NCBI GenBank assembly: GCA_019638675.1
Contig: JAHBTE010000001.1
Span: 1,148,605-1,212,604 of the forward strand
Length of the DNA stretch: 64,000 bases
Direction: 5' to 3'
From: Fimbriimonadaceae bacterium
GTDB taxonomy: Bacteria; Armatimonadota; Fimbriimonadia; Fimbriimonadales; Fimbriimonadaceae
Position 1 is the first letter of the stretch, and every line of letters starts with the position of its first letter. A program made the position numbers and the translations under genes. Shown one piece after another: positions 24,026-33,737 of this stretch. The notes under the pieces are model-generated. The model saw only the letters and a program-made list of their open reading frames with translations, did no database searches and was not told the DNA's origin.

Positions 24026-25791
24026 AATTCACAAGTGATCTTAAAAAATTTGGACTGAGAGTGAGATTTTTGCGCCTCTGGCGATTTGCGGCAATTGGTT
24101 TGCTGGCAGGCGTGGTTGCGGCTTTGCTCTTGATAGGAGCCGATTACCTTTTGCTCGTAGATTTTCCGATTCTAAACTCCATTTATGTCGTTGCCGCTGG
24201 TTTAGTGCTAGGCGCGGTCACTGGATTCTTTTTGCCAATGAGCGAACTTGCATTAGCGCGGAGCGTTGACCGAAGATCTGGCAATCAAGACCGGCTAGCA
24301 ACCGCATTGCAAAAACAGGATGCCGACGAACTCTTCACCGAAGCTCAGCATCAAGATGCTGCCGAAAGCTTACAGCAGATCACTCCAAAGTCGGTCTATC
24401 CGTTTTCATTCGGTCGTTGGCAAATGGCCGCATGTGCGAGTTGTTTTGCTCTTGCGGCGGTGGTTTGGGTTGTTCAATCGGAAATTCTGCTATCAACAGA
24501 TCAGAAAGCTCAAAAATCTAAGATGGAGCAAGTTCAAGCCGCTGTTGAACGAATCGTCAAGCAGCTTGAGGTCGAAGATCAAACGGGTGACCGAGCAGCA
24601 GAGAAAAAATTGGCCGCAGAACTTCGTAAGTTCAGCCGCGAAATGGAGCGAGGCAAGCTGAATCAAGAGCAGGCGATGCAAAAAGCGCAGAAACTCGCTG
24701 AGGAAGCAAAAAAGCTTACGGAGCAACGCCTTGAAAAGACTGCAGAAAGAATGGAGCAGATTCAGGCGAAAGTTCTGCAAGAAAAGTTTGAAGAAGCGGG
24801 TGGCAAGCTCGGTGATTTGCAGAATTTAAAGCTGGACAAGATGCAGATGGAGGCCATGCGCGACCTGATGCAGAAGTCCGGTGCAGACAAAATGCCGAGC
24901 AATAACCTGGATTCCAAAACAATGGAAGCGCTGGGGCTGGATAACTCAGCCAGCGAAATGATGCGCATGAGCGAACAGCAAAAGGATGCTCTCGCTAAAG
25001 CCATTGCCCAAGAACAAAAGAGTATTCAGGATCAGATGCAAAGTGGCAATCTGACGCCCGAGCAAATGAAGGCCTTACAAGAACGCCAAGAAATGCTCAA
25101 CGAGCTTTCTAAGCAACTTCAGCTATCGGAAGATGTAATGAAGGCACTCCGCGAACTTCAAGAAATGAAGGAGTACAAGGAGTTGCAGGAGATGCTTCAA
25201 AAGCTCCAAAAAGCCACAGATCAGATTCAAAATGGCGAACCATTGACAGAGGAGCAGATAAAAGAAATGCAGCGGCAAATGGAGGAGCTTGCCGAGCAAA
25301 TGAAAGATCCGAAAGCTCGGGAGGCGCTCCGCCAAGCAATGAAAGAGATGCTTGAGCAACTCAAAAACGGTGAGCTCGATGCGGAAGCAATGCGTCAACT
25401 CATGGGCATGATGGGTGCGGGAATGTCGGGTGGGCTCGGTATGAGTGGGATGCAAGGCGGCGGAGGTCGCGATGGTGGAGCGTTTCAAGGCGAGGGCGAA
25501 AACCAAAAAGGTGACCCAATGACTCTGGATGGCAAGGGCAATCCTACGGCGGTAAGAGGTTCGCGGGATGAAAACCGAGGCACTGATGCTTACACGGAAA
25601 TCAAAGCACCAACCATGGTCGGTAGCCGAACCAGTGTTCCGTACAAAGAAGTTTTGCCGCAGTACAAAAAAAGTGCGGAATCGGCAGTCAATAACAATCA
25701 GGTGAAGCCAAAGCACAGGCAAAGAGTCAAGGAGTACTTTGAATCGCTGAGCAGTGGCGGCAGTTCCAGTGGAGGCAAAGGCGGGAAATGA
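24022..25791 (+). CDS. DUF4175-like membrane protein with long Gln/Glu/Met-rich coiled coil
   Basis: Two TM segments at residues 19-76 (LWRFAAIGLLAGVVAALLLI; SIYVVAAGLVLGAVTGFFLP) precede 'ARSVDRRSGNQDRLATALQ', and a third TM lies at about 135-152. Residues 160-465 are an almost unbroken coiled coil, very rich in Gln, Glu, Lys and Met, with runs such as LQEMKEYKELQEMLQKLQ. A Gly/Met-rich region (MGMMGAGMSGGLGMSGM) and a conserved-looking end with VPYKEVLPQYKKSAE follow. The N-terminus recalls DUF4175. It probably holds a periplasmic or cytoplasmic scaffold for the ATPase and vWA proteins that follow. Overlaps both neighbours by 4 nt. Confidence 0.65.
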   Translation: MKFTSDLKKFGLRVRFLRLWRFAAIGLLAGVVAALLLIGADYLLLVDFPILNSIYVVAAGLVLGAVTGFFLPMSELALARSVDRRSGNQDRLATALQKQDADELFTEAQHQDAAESLQQITPKSVYPFSFGRWQMAACASCFALAAVVWVVQSEILLSTDQKAQKSKMEQVQAAVERIVKQLEVEDQTGDRAAEKKLAAELRKFSREMERGKLNQEQAMQKAQKLAEEAKKLTEQRLEKTAERMEQIQAKVLQEKFEEAGGKLGDLQNLKLDKMQMEAMRDLMQKSGADKMPSNNLDSKTMEALGLDNSASEMMRMSEQQKDALAKAIAQEQKSIQDQMQSGNLTPEQMKALQERQEMLNELSKQLQLSEDVMKALRELQEMKEYKELQEMLQKLQKATDQIQNGEPLTEEQIKEMQRQMEELAEQMKDPKAREALRQAMKEMLEQLKNGELDAEAMRQLMGMMGAGMSGGLGMSGMQGGGGRDGGAFQGEGENQKGDPMTLDGKGNPTAVRGSRDENRGTDAYTEIKAPTMVGSRTSVPYKEVLPQYKKSAESAVNNNQVKPKHRQRVKEYFESLSSGGSSSGGKGGK

Positions 25792-26780
25792 AAGGTTTAG
25801 AAGCAGCAGAGTGGTTTAGAAATACCTGGGGAGCAATCCGCCAGGAAATTGGTAAGGTCGTCGTCGGGCAAGAAGAAGTCGTTGAAGGTGTTTTAGTTGC
25901 GCTTGCGGCAAACGGACACGTTTTATTGGAAGGGATGCCTGGCCTTGGAAAAACACTGTTGATTCGTAGCTTGGCAGAAGCGGTTGACCTGGAATTCAGC
26001 CGAATCCAGTTCACGCCCGACATGATGCCAGCCGATGTGACCGGTACAAACGTATTCACTCAGTCAGGTGGATTTGAATTTCGACGCGGCCCCATATTTG
26101 CGAATTTTGTACTTGCCGACGAAATCAACCGGGCGACGCCGAAAACCCAAAGCTCACTCTTGGAAGCGATGCAAGAAAGGCAAGTCACAGTCGGCGGAAA
26201 GCAGTACTCGCTAGAAGAGCCGTTCATGGTGATGGCGACCCAAAACCCAGTAGAGCAAGAAGGAACCTATCCGCTACCCGAAGCCCAGCTTGACCGATTC
26301 TTCTTCAAGGTGCTGGTGGAATATCCAAGCAAGCAAGTTTTGGCGGATATTGTGACTCGAACTACCGCAGGTGAAATGCCAACGATCAAGCGTGTTGCAA
26401 CTGGAGCCGACTTAATTCAGGCCAGGCAGATCACGCGGGAGGTAACAATCAGCCCCGATGTGCTGGATTTCGCTCTTTCTCTGGTGGTGGCCAGTCACCC
26501 AGAAGGGCCGGACGCAGCAAAAATCAGCCAGCGGTATGTTCGGTACGGTTCTTCACCGCGAGGAGCGCAATCTCTAGTGACCGCGGGCAAAGTTTATGCC
26601 TTGCTGGGTGGTCGGTTTAACGTGAGCAAGGATGACCTGAAACGAGCCGCTAAGGGTGTGCTTCGCCACCGGTTGATCCTTAATTACGAATCAGAAGCAG
26701 ATGGCATCACTGCTGACCAAGTGGTGGACGGCATTGTTGAATCGGTTGAACAAAAGGATCAAGACCCGGTTAGAGTGTGA
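25788..26780 (+). CDS. MoxR-family AAA+ ATPase
   Basis: MoxR ATPases act with vWA proteins as chaperone-like remodelling machines. Walker A GMPGLGKTLLI (about residue 48-58), Walker B VLADEINRATPKTQSS (about 108), sensor 1 MATQNPVEQEGTYPLPEAQ and the arginine-finger region LDRFFFKV are present. The lid domain (ISPDVLDFALSLVVASHP; YGSSPRGAQSLVTAGKVYAL) is typical. Length 330 is normal. It overlaps the coiled-coil gene and the DUF58 gene by 4 nt each. This gene order is that of Bat/MoxR clusters. Confidence 0.95.
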   Translation: MKGLEAAEWFRNTWGAIRQEIGKVVVGQEEVVEGVLVALAANGHVLLEGMPGLGKTLLIRSLAEAVDLEFSRIQFTPDMMPADVTGTNVFTQSGGFEFRRGPIFANFVLADEINRATPKTQSSLLEAMQERQVTVGGKQYSLEEPFMVMATQNPVEQEGTYPLPEAQLDRFFFKVLVEYPSKQVLADIVTRTTAGEMPTIKRVATGADLIQARQITREVTISPDVLDFALSLVVASHPEGPDAAKISQRYVRYGSSPRGAQSLVTAGKVYALLGGRFNVSKDDLKRAAKGVLRHRLILNYESEADGITADQVVDGIVESVEQKDQDPVRV

Positions 26781-27664
26781 AAGAATCCGCGACACTCCCG
26801 CTCTTGGACGTTCGGGAACTCCGAATGTTGGAGCGTTTGCGCCTCAACCCTCGCAAGAGTTTTGGCGGTCGAGTGCGTGGCGAGCGACTTTCGCGTGAGA
26901 AAGGGATTTCGCTAGAATTCAAGGACTATCGTGATTACAGCGACGGCGATGACCTCCGGCACATTGACTGGAACGTTTTAGCCCGCTTGGGTCAGCCAAT
27001 CATCAAAACTTACCAAGACGAAGAAGATTTACCTGTCACCCTTTTGGTGGATTGCTCGCTGAGTATGGATTATGGTGAGCCCAACAAACTGCAGGCTGCT
27101 AAGCGATTCGTAGCTGCGTTCGGAGCGATGGCAATGCGAGGGGGTGATTCAGTACAAGCAATCAGCTTAACCGATTCACCTACCAGAACAAGAAATCTGC
27201 GAGGCCGCAAGGGGCTGGTTTCGCTTGGTGCTTGGTGTGAATCGCTATCGGCGAATGGAAAACTGGGCGTGGGGGCACACCTGCGCCAGCAAGCCAAAAG
27301 TATGAATCGCCTTGGCCTGGTGGTTTTGCTCACGGATGGAATGGATCCCGAAGTCACACGTGGGATCAGTCAGATCACTAGCACTGGGCACGAGGTTTGG
27401 GTTGTTCAAATCCTTTCGCCCTTTGAACTTGACCCAGCACTAGAAGGCGATTTGCGGTTGATTGATGCAGAAACTGGAGCCGCCGTCGAAATAACCGCCA
27501 ACTCTCCGACCCTGACCGCTTACGCAAAAAACCTTGCGGAACATAACCGAATGGTTGAATCAGCCTGCGCCAAGTACGGTGGTCGTTACGCGCTGGTGTC
27601 GTCTGCAGATTCTCTAAGTAAAGTTGTAACTGATACTTTTAAGAAAAAGGGGTGGGTGGTTTGA
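26777..27664 (+). CDS. DUF58 protein with vWA-like domain
   Basis: DUF58 proteins accompany MoxR ATPases. GTG start overlapping the moxR stop (GTGA). The DUF58 core is clear: GERLSREKGISLEFKDYRDY, DDLRHIDWNVLARLGQPIIK. It runs into a vWA fold with a MIDAS motif DCSLS (about residues 92-96) followed by a threonine/aspartate region (LVVLLTDGMDPEV). It has no TM segment and so is probably cytoplasmic, contacting the ATPase. Confidence 0.9.
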   Translation: MKESATLPLLDVRELRMLERLRLNPRKSFGGRVRGERLSREKGISLEFKDYRDYSDGDDLRHIDWNVLARLGQPIIKTYQDEEDLPVTLLVDCSLSMDYGEPNKLQAAKRFVAAFGAMAMRGGDSVQAISLTDSPTRTRNLRGRKGLVSLGAWCESLSANGKLGVGAHLRQQAKSMNRLGLVVLLTDGMDPEVTRGISQITSTGHEVWVVQILSPFELDPALEGDLRLIDAETGAAVEITANSPTLTAYAKNLAEHNRMVESACAKYGGRYALVSSADSLSKVVTDTFKKKGWVV

Positions 27665-29487
27665 ATTTTCAATCGCCGGCGAGTCTGCTTTGGTTTTTGC
27701 CAGTCGGTGGATTTATCCTGGCGCTTTATCTGCTTCGTATGCGGCGGCGCGACTTTGTGGTTCCAGCCAGCTTTTTGTGGCCCGAGCGCCAAGATGAAGT
27801 TCGCGCTAATTCGCTGTTTCAAAGATTGAGATTCAACTGGCTCTGGGTGTTGCAGTTGCTGGCCCTGGCATTTTTGGTCGGCGGTCTTGCCCGATGGCAA
27901 GTCCGGCAAGAAAATCTAAAAGGGCAAGTCACAGTTCTTGTGGTTGATGCCTCGGCGAGCATGCTCGCCAGCGACGTTTCACCGAGCCGATTTGCTGAAG
28001 CTCAAAAGCGCGCGCAGGCATACGCGCAGTCCATGCAAGCAGGCGACCAAATGGCCATAATCGAAGCTGGTTCGACTCCTCGGGTTCTCACTGGACTGGA
28101 TAACGAATCAGCCAAGGTGCAGAACGCGATTAGCAACCTCAAAAGTGGTGAAGCCCCTTCGGATATCGGCGAAGCTTTGAGGCTGGCAATGGCCTTGGTC
28201 GGTCAAACCGAAGAAGCACGGATCATCCTGCTGAGTGATGGATGCTTTGAACCAGTAAATAACATTCGCCAAGGCAAAGCGACCCTCCTATACGAAGCGA
28301 TTGGTGAATCAGATGAAAACTTGGCCGTACAAGCATTGGGTACGGCGCAGACACCAAAAGGATTGGAAGCCTACGTTGGGATCAAGAACTTTGGCAGTCG
28401 CCCAGGGAATACGGCAGTCAGCATTTATGCCGATGACCGGCTAGTGTTTTCCGAGCAACTCACCATTCAGCCAGGGCAGATCACCGGAAAAACTGTTCAA
28501 CTTCCATCCGACGCTCAGATTGTCAAAGCCTCGTTGAGCGAGGGTGGTTTTCTGAAGTCTGATGATGTCCGTTATGTGCCAGGCAACCCCAGTGGTGCGA
28601 TCAGAGTGTTGGTGATTACCAAGGGCAATATCTTTTTGGAAACTGGCTTATCACTTGATTCAAGGGTGGTGGTTGATAAAGCACTGGCGGTACCCGCCAG
28701 CGAAGTTGCCACTGCTTCTGGGCAGGGAACCTACGATCTTGTGATCTTTGATTCGATGCCCGAAGTTCCTGTGAAAGCTCCCGTAGTCTGCACGTTTGGG
28801 GAAGGAGGAGCATCTTCAATTGTGACCATTGGTGGCAAGTCACGTTCACCCAATATTGTGACGACTTCATCGGCAGGCGTTCTGGACGGCGTGAGCTTTC
28901 AAGATGTTTACCTAGATGATGTTTACACCGCTCAAGTGAAATCAGGTACGAGGGCGTTGAGCAAAACTCGGCAAGGCGTTCTGGTTGCCGAACGCACTTC
29001 ACCCAAGCGACAAATTTATTTTGCATTCGATTTGCTCAACGGAGACTTCCCACTCTCTGTTTCGTTTCCGGTTCTGCTCGGCAACCTGGTTGATCTTGCG
29101 GTTGGGGAGGAAGCTAGTGGACTATCCCTCATATCAACTGGGCAAATGGTTGGTTTGGCGGCAAGGTCGCAGACTCCGTTGGAACTGGTTGATCCTACTG
29201 GAAAAAAAACTTCAGTGCCGCCGCTGAACGGGCGATACGTACTCCGGAATTTTGATCAAACAGGTTTGTACCAAGTGGGATCAGGTGAGGAAACAAAGCG
29301 TTTCTTGGTCAACCTTATTTCCGAGCGGGAATCAAATATCGCACCTGAATCCGAGATCGCTCTTTCCGGTGGCAAAACTGCTGGAACCCGAGTCTTGGAA
29401 CGGTTTTCTGACCTTTGGAAGCCACTCGTCGCATTAATGCTGGCAGTGCTTGCATTTGAATGGTTTGTCTTTATGAGGAGGTCATAG
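27661..29487 (+). CDS. BatA-type membrane protein with vWA domain
   Basis: The N-terminus NFQSPASLLWFLPVGGFILALYLLR is the BatA N-terminal membrane domain. A second TM (WVLQLLALAFLVGGLA) precedes a vWA domain with MIDAS motif DASAS (about residues 96-100). The rest is beta-rich, probably periplasmic, and a C-terminal TM (LVALMLAVLAFEWFVFM) ends the protein. I use the TTG at 27661, which overlaps the preceding stop (TTGA) and lies about 6 nt after AAGGGGTG; a GTG nine nt earlier is less likely. With the next gene it forms the vWA pair usual in BatA/BatB clusters. Confidence 0.85.
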   Translation: MNFQSPASLLWFLPVGGFILALYLLRMRRRDFVVPASFLWPERQDEVRANSLFQRLRFNWLWVLQLLALAFLVGGLARWQVRQENLKGQVTVLVVDASASMLASDVSPSRFAEAQKRAQAYAQSMQAGDQMAIIEAGSTPRVLTGLDNESAKVQNAISNLKSGEAPSDIGEALRLAMALVGQTEEARIILLSDGCFEPVNNIRQGKATLLYEAIGESDENLAVQALGTAQTPKGLEAYVGIKNFGSRPGNTAVSIYADDRLVFSEQLTIQPGQITGKTVQLPSDAQIVKASLSEGGFLKSDDVRYVPGNPSGAIRVLVITKGNIFLETGLSLDSRVVVDKALAVPASEVATASGQGTYDLVIFDSMPEVPVKAPVVCTFGEGGASSIVTIGGKSRSPNIVTTSSAGVLDGVSFQDVYLDDVYTAQVKSGTRALSKTRQGVLVAERTSPKRQIYFAFDLLNGDFPLSVSFPVLLGNLVDLAVGEEASGLSLISTGQMVGLAARSQTPLELVDPTGKKTSVPPLNGRYVLRNFDQTGLYQVGSGEETKRFLVNLISERESNIAPESEIALSGGKTAGTRVLERFSDLWKPLVALMLAVLAFEWFVFMRRS

Positions 29488-32253
29488 GTGCGTTTTCTAG
29501 AACCTCTTTACGGATTGCTCCTCGTTCCGCTCATCATCGGTTTAGTAATCACTTGGCCCCGCGTTCACGGGATGACCAAGGGGCGAAAGCTCGTATCATT
29601 TATCTTGCGTGGGTTGCTTTTTGCTTCGCTAGTTGTAGCGTTAATGGGGCCTCAAGCGGTTCAGCAAAACAGAGGGCTAACAACCATTTTTGTCGTCGAT
29701 CGTTCAGATAGCGTGAGTGAAGCGGATCGAAAACTCTCACTCGATTTTGTGAACCAGGCGGTTGCCTCAATGGGCGAAAACGACCAAATTGGTTTGGTCG
29801 CGTTCGGTAGTCAACCAGTCATGGAAGCTTCGCCCGGTGGTCGTAGAGGGTTTTCAAAAATTGAATCCGTGATCGAAGCTTCGGCGAGTAATTTAGCCGC
29901 GGCATTGCGGTTGGCAATGGCGAGTTTTCCGGCGGGGAAAGGGCGGCGAATTGTTGTTCTTAGTGATGGCAACGAAACTCAAGGTGATGCGCTCGGCGCA
30001 GTGGAAAGCATCGCCGCTGAAGGAGTTGCCGTGGATATTGTTCCCTTGGGCTCGGATGCAGTCAAGGCCGAAGCCACGGTGCTAGACCTTCAAGCCCCTA
30101 GTGAGCAATCGGCGGATCAGCCATTTGAATTACGGGCGATTGTGGATTCGACAGTTGCCCAATCTGGGCAATTAGTCATTGAGCGGAATGGAACGGCGGT
30201 CGCCCAGGTTCCGGTTTCCATCCCAGCGGGAACAAGTGCGATCGTTGTCAACCAAGAAATAAAGTCGGCGGGATTTTATCGGTATCGCGCATATTTGCAG
30301 GTCGCACAAGATAGCGACAACCGAAACAATTTAGGAGCCGCCTTTGTTGCGGTAAAAGGGCGCCCCAAGGTTCTAATGGTGCAAGGGAATCCAGCCAAAC
30401 GCGAATTAGCCGCCGCGCTTGCGGAACAAGGCGTGACAGTTGAGCTTGGGGGTGCAGGCAGCATGCCGATCAAAGCCGAAGACTTGCAAGCATACGATGC
30501 GGTGATTCTCAACGATTTCAATGCTTCCCTCACCAGCGAACTGCAAATGAAAATGGTTCGCAATGCGATTCGTGACTCCGGAATCGGATTCTTGATGGTA
30601 GGCGGCGAGGATAGCTTTCTCCCTGGTGGCTGGTATGGAACCCCCGTCGCAGAAGCCCTCCCCGTTGACCTCAACGTACGCCAAAGAAAAGTCTTTCCGA
30701 GCACATCCGTGCTGATCGTTGTGGATACCTCCGGCAGCATGATGGAAGATGTCGGGGGACAGACAAAGCTCCAGATCGCGGCGAACGCGGCGGTTTTGTC
30801 GGTTGACCTGCTTGGACGCAATGACCGCTTAGGTGTCGCGGGGAGCGGCAATATGTTTGAGATGATCGCGCCGATCCAGCCATTAATCGATAAGAGTGCG
30901 GTGAAGAGTCAGGTGAAGAAACTTGCCCCCGGAGGCGGCGGAATTTTTGCCGAGCCATCCGTTGTTGCGGCTGAAAAAGCTCTCAAAAATGAGAACTCCC
31001 GCGTTCGGCACTTTATTCTGGTTGCTGATGGTGCCGATTGCGATCAGCATGGGATTTCACTTGCAGTTAGTTCGCGGATGAAAACAGACAAGATCACAAC
31101 TTCTACGGTGGCAATTGGCGAAGGGAAAGACGTTGAGTTTCTGCGGCAGATGGCAGCGGTCGGTGGCGGTCGTTTTTATTTGGTGAAAGATGCCAGCAAG
31201 CTGCCGCAGATTTTCACCCAAGACGTTTCTCTCATGTCGCGTTCGGCGATTGAAGAGGGCGTATTTGTCCCTAAGGTGATGGCGGGCGAAGAAGCGGCAA
31301 GAGGGATTGATGGTTTCCCTGCGCTCAAAGCTTATTGTTTGACCGATGCTCGTCCATTAGCCCGAGTTGGAATGCGTACTGGGAAAGATGATCCCCTCTT
31401 GGCAACTTGGCAATACGGATTAGGCAAGTCAATGGCGTTCACTAGCGATGCACAAAACCGCTGGGCATCGGAATGGATGAGTTGGGGCGACTTCGGAAAA
31501 TTCTGGGCGCAGGCAGTTCGGAGCCTGACACGCAAAAGTGCGCTGAACAACTACGATTTGCAGGTCACGCCCGAAGGTGGTAAGGGCCGGATTGACCTCA
31601 AGGCGACTGATCGTAGCGGAAATCCATTAAATCTTTCAACAATTGAAGTACGGGTCAGCGATCCTGAAGGCAATTCGCAAAAAGCAACTCTCACGCAAGA
31701 AGCACCAGGCGTGTTTTCTGGTGCATTCGCGGCGGAAGATGTTGGTAGTTATATTGTCTCGGTTGTAGAACCTACTGCGACCGGAGAAACCCGAGTTGCC
31801 GCCAACGGATTTTCGATTCCGTATCCGCCGGAATACAGAAGCTCGCGTCCAAACTTGCCACTTCTAGAAGGTTTGGCGAGTCAGAGTGGGGGGCTTAAAC
31901 TCAGCAAAGCAAGCGAAGCTCTTAGGCCATTGGCAATTCGCGGAGAATCGGTCAGCGACTTATGGCGCACGTTTCTGTTTATTGCTTTAGTTCTGTTACC
32001 GCTGGACGTTTTGGTACGGCGGGTAGTTGTTCCACTGCCAAAATTTGGTCGCAGAACAGTTGAAGAAGAACAGCCAATTCGCGCCGAAGCCCGCCAGCCT
32101 CAGACTCCGAATGAACCAAAGCAGAAAGTTGCCAGAGCAAGGAAACAAAAGAAAGCTGCTCCTAGTAACGAACCGATTTCTACGGCTGGAAGCTTGCTTG
32201 CAGCTAAGAAAAAGCGCCAATCGGAAGAAGACGATTCTGAGAAAAAAACTTAG
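29488..32253 (+). CDS. Membrane protein with two vWA domains around a GATase1-like domain
   Basis: GTG start directly after the previous stop. Two TM segments (residues 8-24 and 36-52) precede a first vWA domain with MIDAS DRSDS (71-75). An Ig-like domain and a GATase1-like fold at about 290-395 follow (RPKVLMVQGNPAKRELAAAL; FLMVGGEDSFLPGGWYG), without a catalytic Cys. A second vWA domain carries MIDAS DTSGS (413-417). A further beta domain, one TM (LWRTFLFIALVLLPLDVLVR) and a basic, unordered C-terminal tail (ARARKQKKAA) come last. It ends the operon. The architecture resembles the large vWA proteins of MoxR clusters; function is not known. Confidence 0.8.
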   Translation: MRFLEPLYGLLLVPLIIGLVITWPRVHGMTKGRKLVSFILRGLLFASLVVALMGPQAVQQNRGLTTIFVVDRSDSVSEADRKLSLDFVNQAVASMGENDQIGLVAFGSQPVMEASPGGRRGFSKIESVIEASASNLAAALRLAMASFPAGKGRRIVVLSDGNETQGDALGAVESIAAEGVAVDIVPLGSDAVKAEATVLDLQAPSEQSADQPFELRAIVDSTVAQSGQLVIERNGTAVAQVPVSIPAGTSAIVVNQEIKSAGFYRYRAYLQVAQDSDNRNNLGAAFVAVKGRPKVLMVQGNPAKRELAAALAEQGVTVELGGAGSMPIKAEDLQAYDAVILNDFNASLTSELQMKMVRNAIRDSGIGFLMVGGEDSFLPGGWYGTPVAEALPVDLNVRQRKVFPSTSVLIVVDTSGSMMEDVGGQTKLQIAANAAVLSVDLLGRNDRLGVAGSGNMFEMIAPIQPLIDKSAVKSQVKKLAPGGGGIFAEPSVVAAEKALKNENSRVRHFILVADGADCDQHGISLAVSSRMKTDKITTSTVAIGEGKDVEFLRQMAAVGGGRFYLVKDASKLPQIFTQDVSLMSRSAIEEGVFVPKVMAGEEAARGIDGFPALKAYCLTDARPLARVGMRTGKDDPLLATWQYGLGKSMAFTSDAQNRWASEWMSWGDFGKFWAQAVRSLTRKSALNNYDLQVTPEGGKGRIDLKATDRSGNPLNLSTIEVRVSDPEGNSQKATLTQEAPGVFSGAFAAEDVGSYIVSVVEPTATGETRVAANGFSIPYPPEYRSSRPNLPLLEGLASQSGGLKLSKASEALRPLAIRGESVSDLWRTFLFIALVLLPLDVLVRRVVVPLPKFGRRTVEEEQPIRAEARQPQTPNEPKQKVARARKQKKAAPSNEPISTAGSLLAAKKKRQSEEDDSEKKT

Positions 32254-32315
32254 TCTAGAGGATTAGGTTTTTACGCCGACAATCTTGAGTAGGTTCTTTA
32301 GGTTTTGAACCTGTA

Positions 32316-33734
32316 GTGATCATGGCGGCACGAAAAAAAGCAGACGCTGCAACCACCGAAGCAAAGGTGCCAGCAGCAAAACGAGTGAAAAGGGCTCCAA
32401 CAGCGGTTCCTGCTGATGCGGTGACGCCTGAGCTTTTGAGCCAACTCCTTGCTCAAGTTCAGCAACTCACTCAAGAGGTCACAGAACTACGTACGAAGTC
32501 GAATTCTCCCGAACCGGCGCATGAAAAGGTTGCGACGAAAGAGGTTCTCACAGATGTAATTGAAGATGTAGTTTCAGAAAGTGAGCACATTGAAGAGCCT
32601 GAAGTTGAAGAAGCCGAGGCTGATGCCATCACTCCTGAGGAGGCAAATGCGTTGCTCAAAGGTTTTGATGAGGTCATGACTGAGTCACCCGCTGTTGAAC
32701 AAGAATCCACCGAGAGTGATGTAGTCGCTACTGAAACTGAAGTTGATGAAGATGCTCCGATGAGTGACGACCAAATCGCGGCATTGTTAAGTCAAGCGCA
32801 GCATTTGAGCGATCCTGTGCAGGAAGATCATCAGGTTGCTCCTCAGGTTACGGAAGAACCAAGCTCTTTGCAAATTGAATCAATCGACGATCTCACAGAC
32901 GATGACATCGCCGCTGCTCTTGATCAAGGGGCAGAGTATTCCGAACCAGCATCAATAAGCATTGCCGCCGAAGAAACGGTTGACGAGGAAGACGATTTTG
33001 ACTTCGCTAGTTTAACGGAAGAAGATTTGGCGGCGATGGTTCGACAGAGTATTGAAAGTCAGTCGGAGGAACGTGAGCAGCTTGCCACTCAATCTGGAAC
33101 GGATGCGTCGCAACTCGAAGCCATGCTAGCCGAATCGAGTTCCGATGTCATGAGCGTAGATCATATTGCATCTCTGCTCGAACAACCTGATCCTGAGGGA
33201 GAAATCATCCCCAGTGAATCGGTTGCCATGGATGATGATGAGATTTCGCGTTTATTAGCGGAAGCAAATGCGCTTGGCGGTGCACCAGCAAATCCGGTGA
33301 CGGCCGATGATTTAGGTAGCTTATTGCAAGCCGCCCAAACCACTCAGCAACCTGCTGAACCAGTTCATCCAGCCGCCGTCGCACAATCTGTTCAACAGCG
33401 TTCTAGTAGCAACGAATTTGATTTAGGGGCAGTGAAAGCGATTCCTTCCCATCTTGCGATTCGTGCTCTTGCTTTGCCAGTTTGCTTCCAAGAAGGAAAG
33501 ATTTTGTGCCGGGTAGCGGAGCCAGTAGATCGGGTCGCCGTTGACCGAATGTCGAAGGCAGTCGGCCTCGGAATTGTGATCGAACCAGCCTCGGTTGCCG
33601 AGGTTGTGAACGGGCTTCGAGAAGTTTATGCAGAAGTCAGTGAGGTTCACGCTCGCTTTGCAATGATGTCTGGCGCCCAAAAAAGGGTGGGTAGCTGGGA
33701 AAAATTCTCGCATCTATGGAAAAAAGGTGCTTAG
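32316..33734 (+). CDS. Acidic protein with nine EIDALL-like repeats and a C-terminal half MshEN domain
   Basis: The first 30 residues are basic. Residues 36-340 carry nine spaced copies of a motif of the form [MLVI][ST]x[DE][DE][IL]xxLL, separated by acidic linkers. Copies start near residues 36, 105, 149 (MSDDQIAALLSQA), 193 (LTDDDIAAALDQG), 233, 263, 279 (MSVDHIASLLEQP), 305 (MDDDEISRLLAEA) and 328 (VTADDLGSLLQAA). This resembles the FliM N-terminal motif LSQxEIDALL. Residues 367-445 match only the second half of an MshEN (GspE N-terminal) domain (AEPVDRVAVDRMSKAVG); the c-di-GMP-binding first half is absent. GTG start; an ATG two codons later is equally possible. The FlhG-like ATPase gene follows after 3 nt. 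Confidence 0.72.
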   Translation: MIMAARKKADAATTEAKVPAAKRVKRAPTAVPADAVTPELLSQLLAQVQQLTQEVTELRTKSNSPEPAHEKVATKEVLTDVIEDVVSESEHIEEPEVEEAEADAITPEEANALLKGFDEVMTESPAVEQESTESDVVATETEVDEDAPMSDDQIAALLSQAQHLSDPVQEDHQVAPQVTEEPSSLQIESIDDLTDDDIAAALDQGAEYSEPASISIAAEETVDEEDDFDFASLTEEDLAAMVRQSIESQSEEREQLATQSGTDASQLEAMLAESSSDVMSVDHIASLLEQPDPEGEIIPSESVAMDDDEISRLLAEANALGGAPANPVTADDLGSLLQAAQTTQQPAEPVHPAAVAQSVQQRSSSNEFDLGAVKAIPSHLAIRALALPVCFQEGKILCRVAEPVDRVAVDRMSKAVGLGIVIEPASVAEVVNGLREVYAEVSEVHARFAMMSGAQKRVGSWEKFSHLWKKGA

Positions 33735-33737
33735 AGA

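Noticed and set aside
25123-25722. Long minus-strand reading frame opposite the coiled-coil protein gene
   Set aside because: It is a shadow caused by the Gln/Glu/Met-rich codons of the plus-strand gene; it has no start signal or family features.
30276-30851. 191-residue minus-strand frame within the double-vWA gene
   Set aside because: Shadow of a conserved plus-strand gene, rich in Ser/Pro/Arg without motifs.
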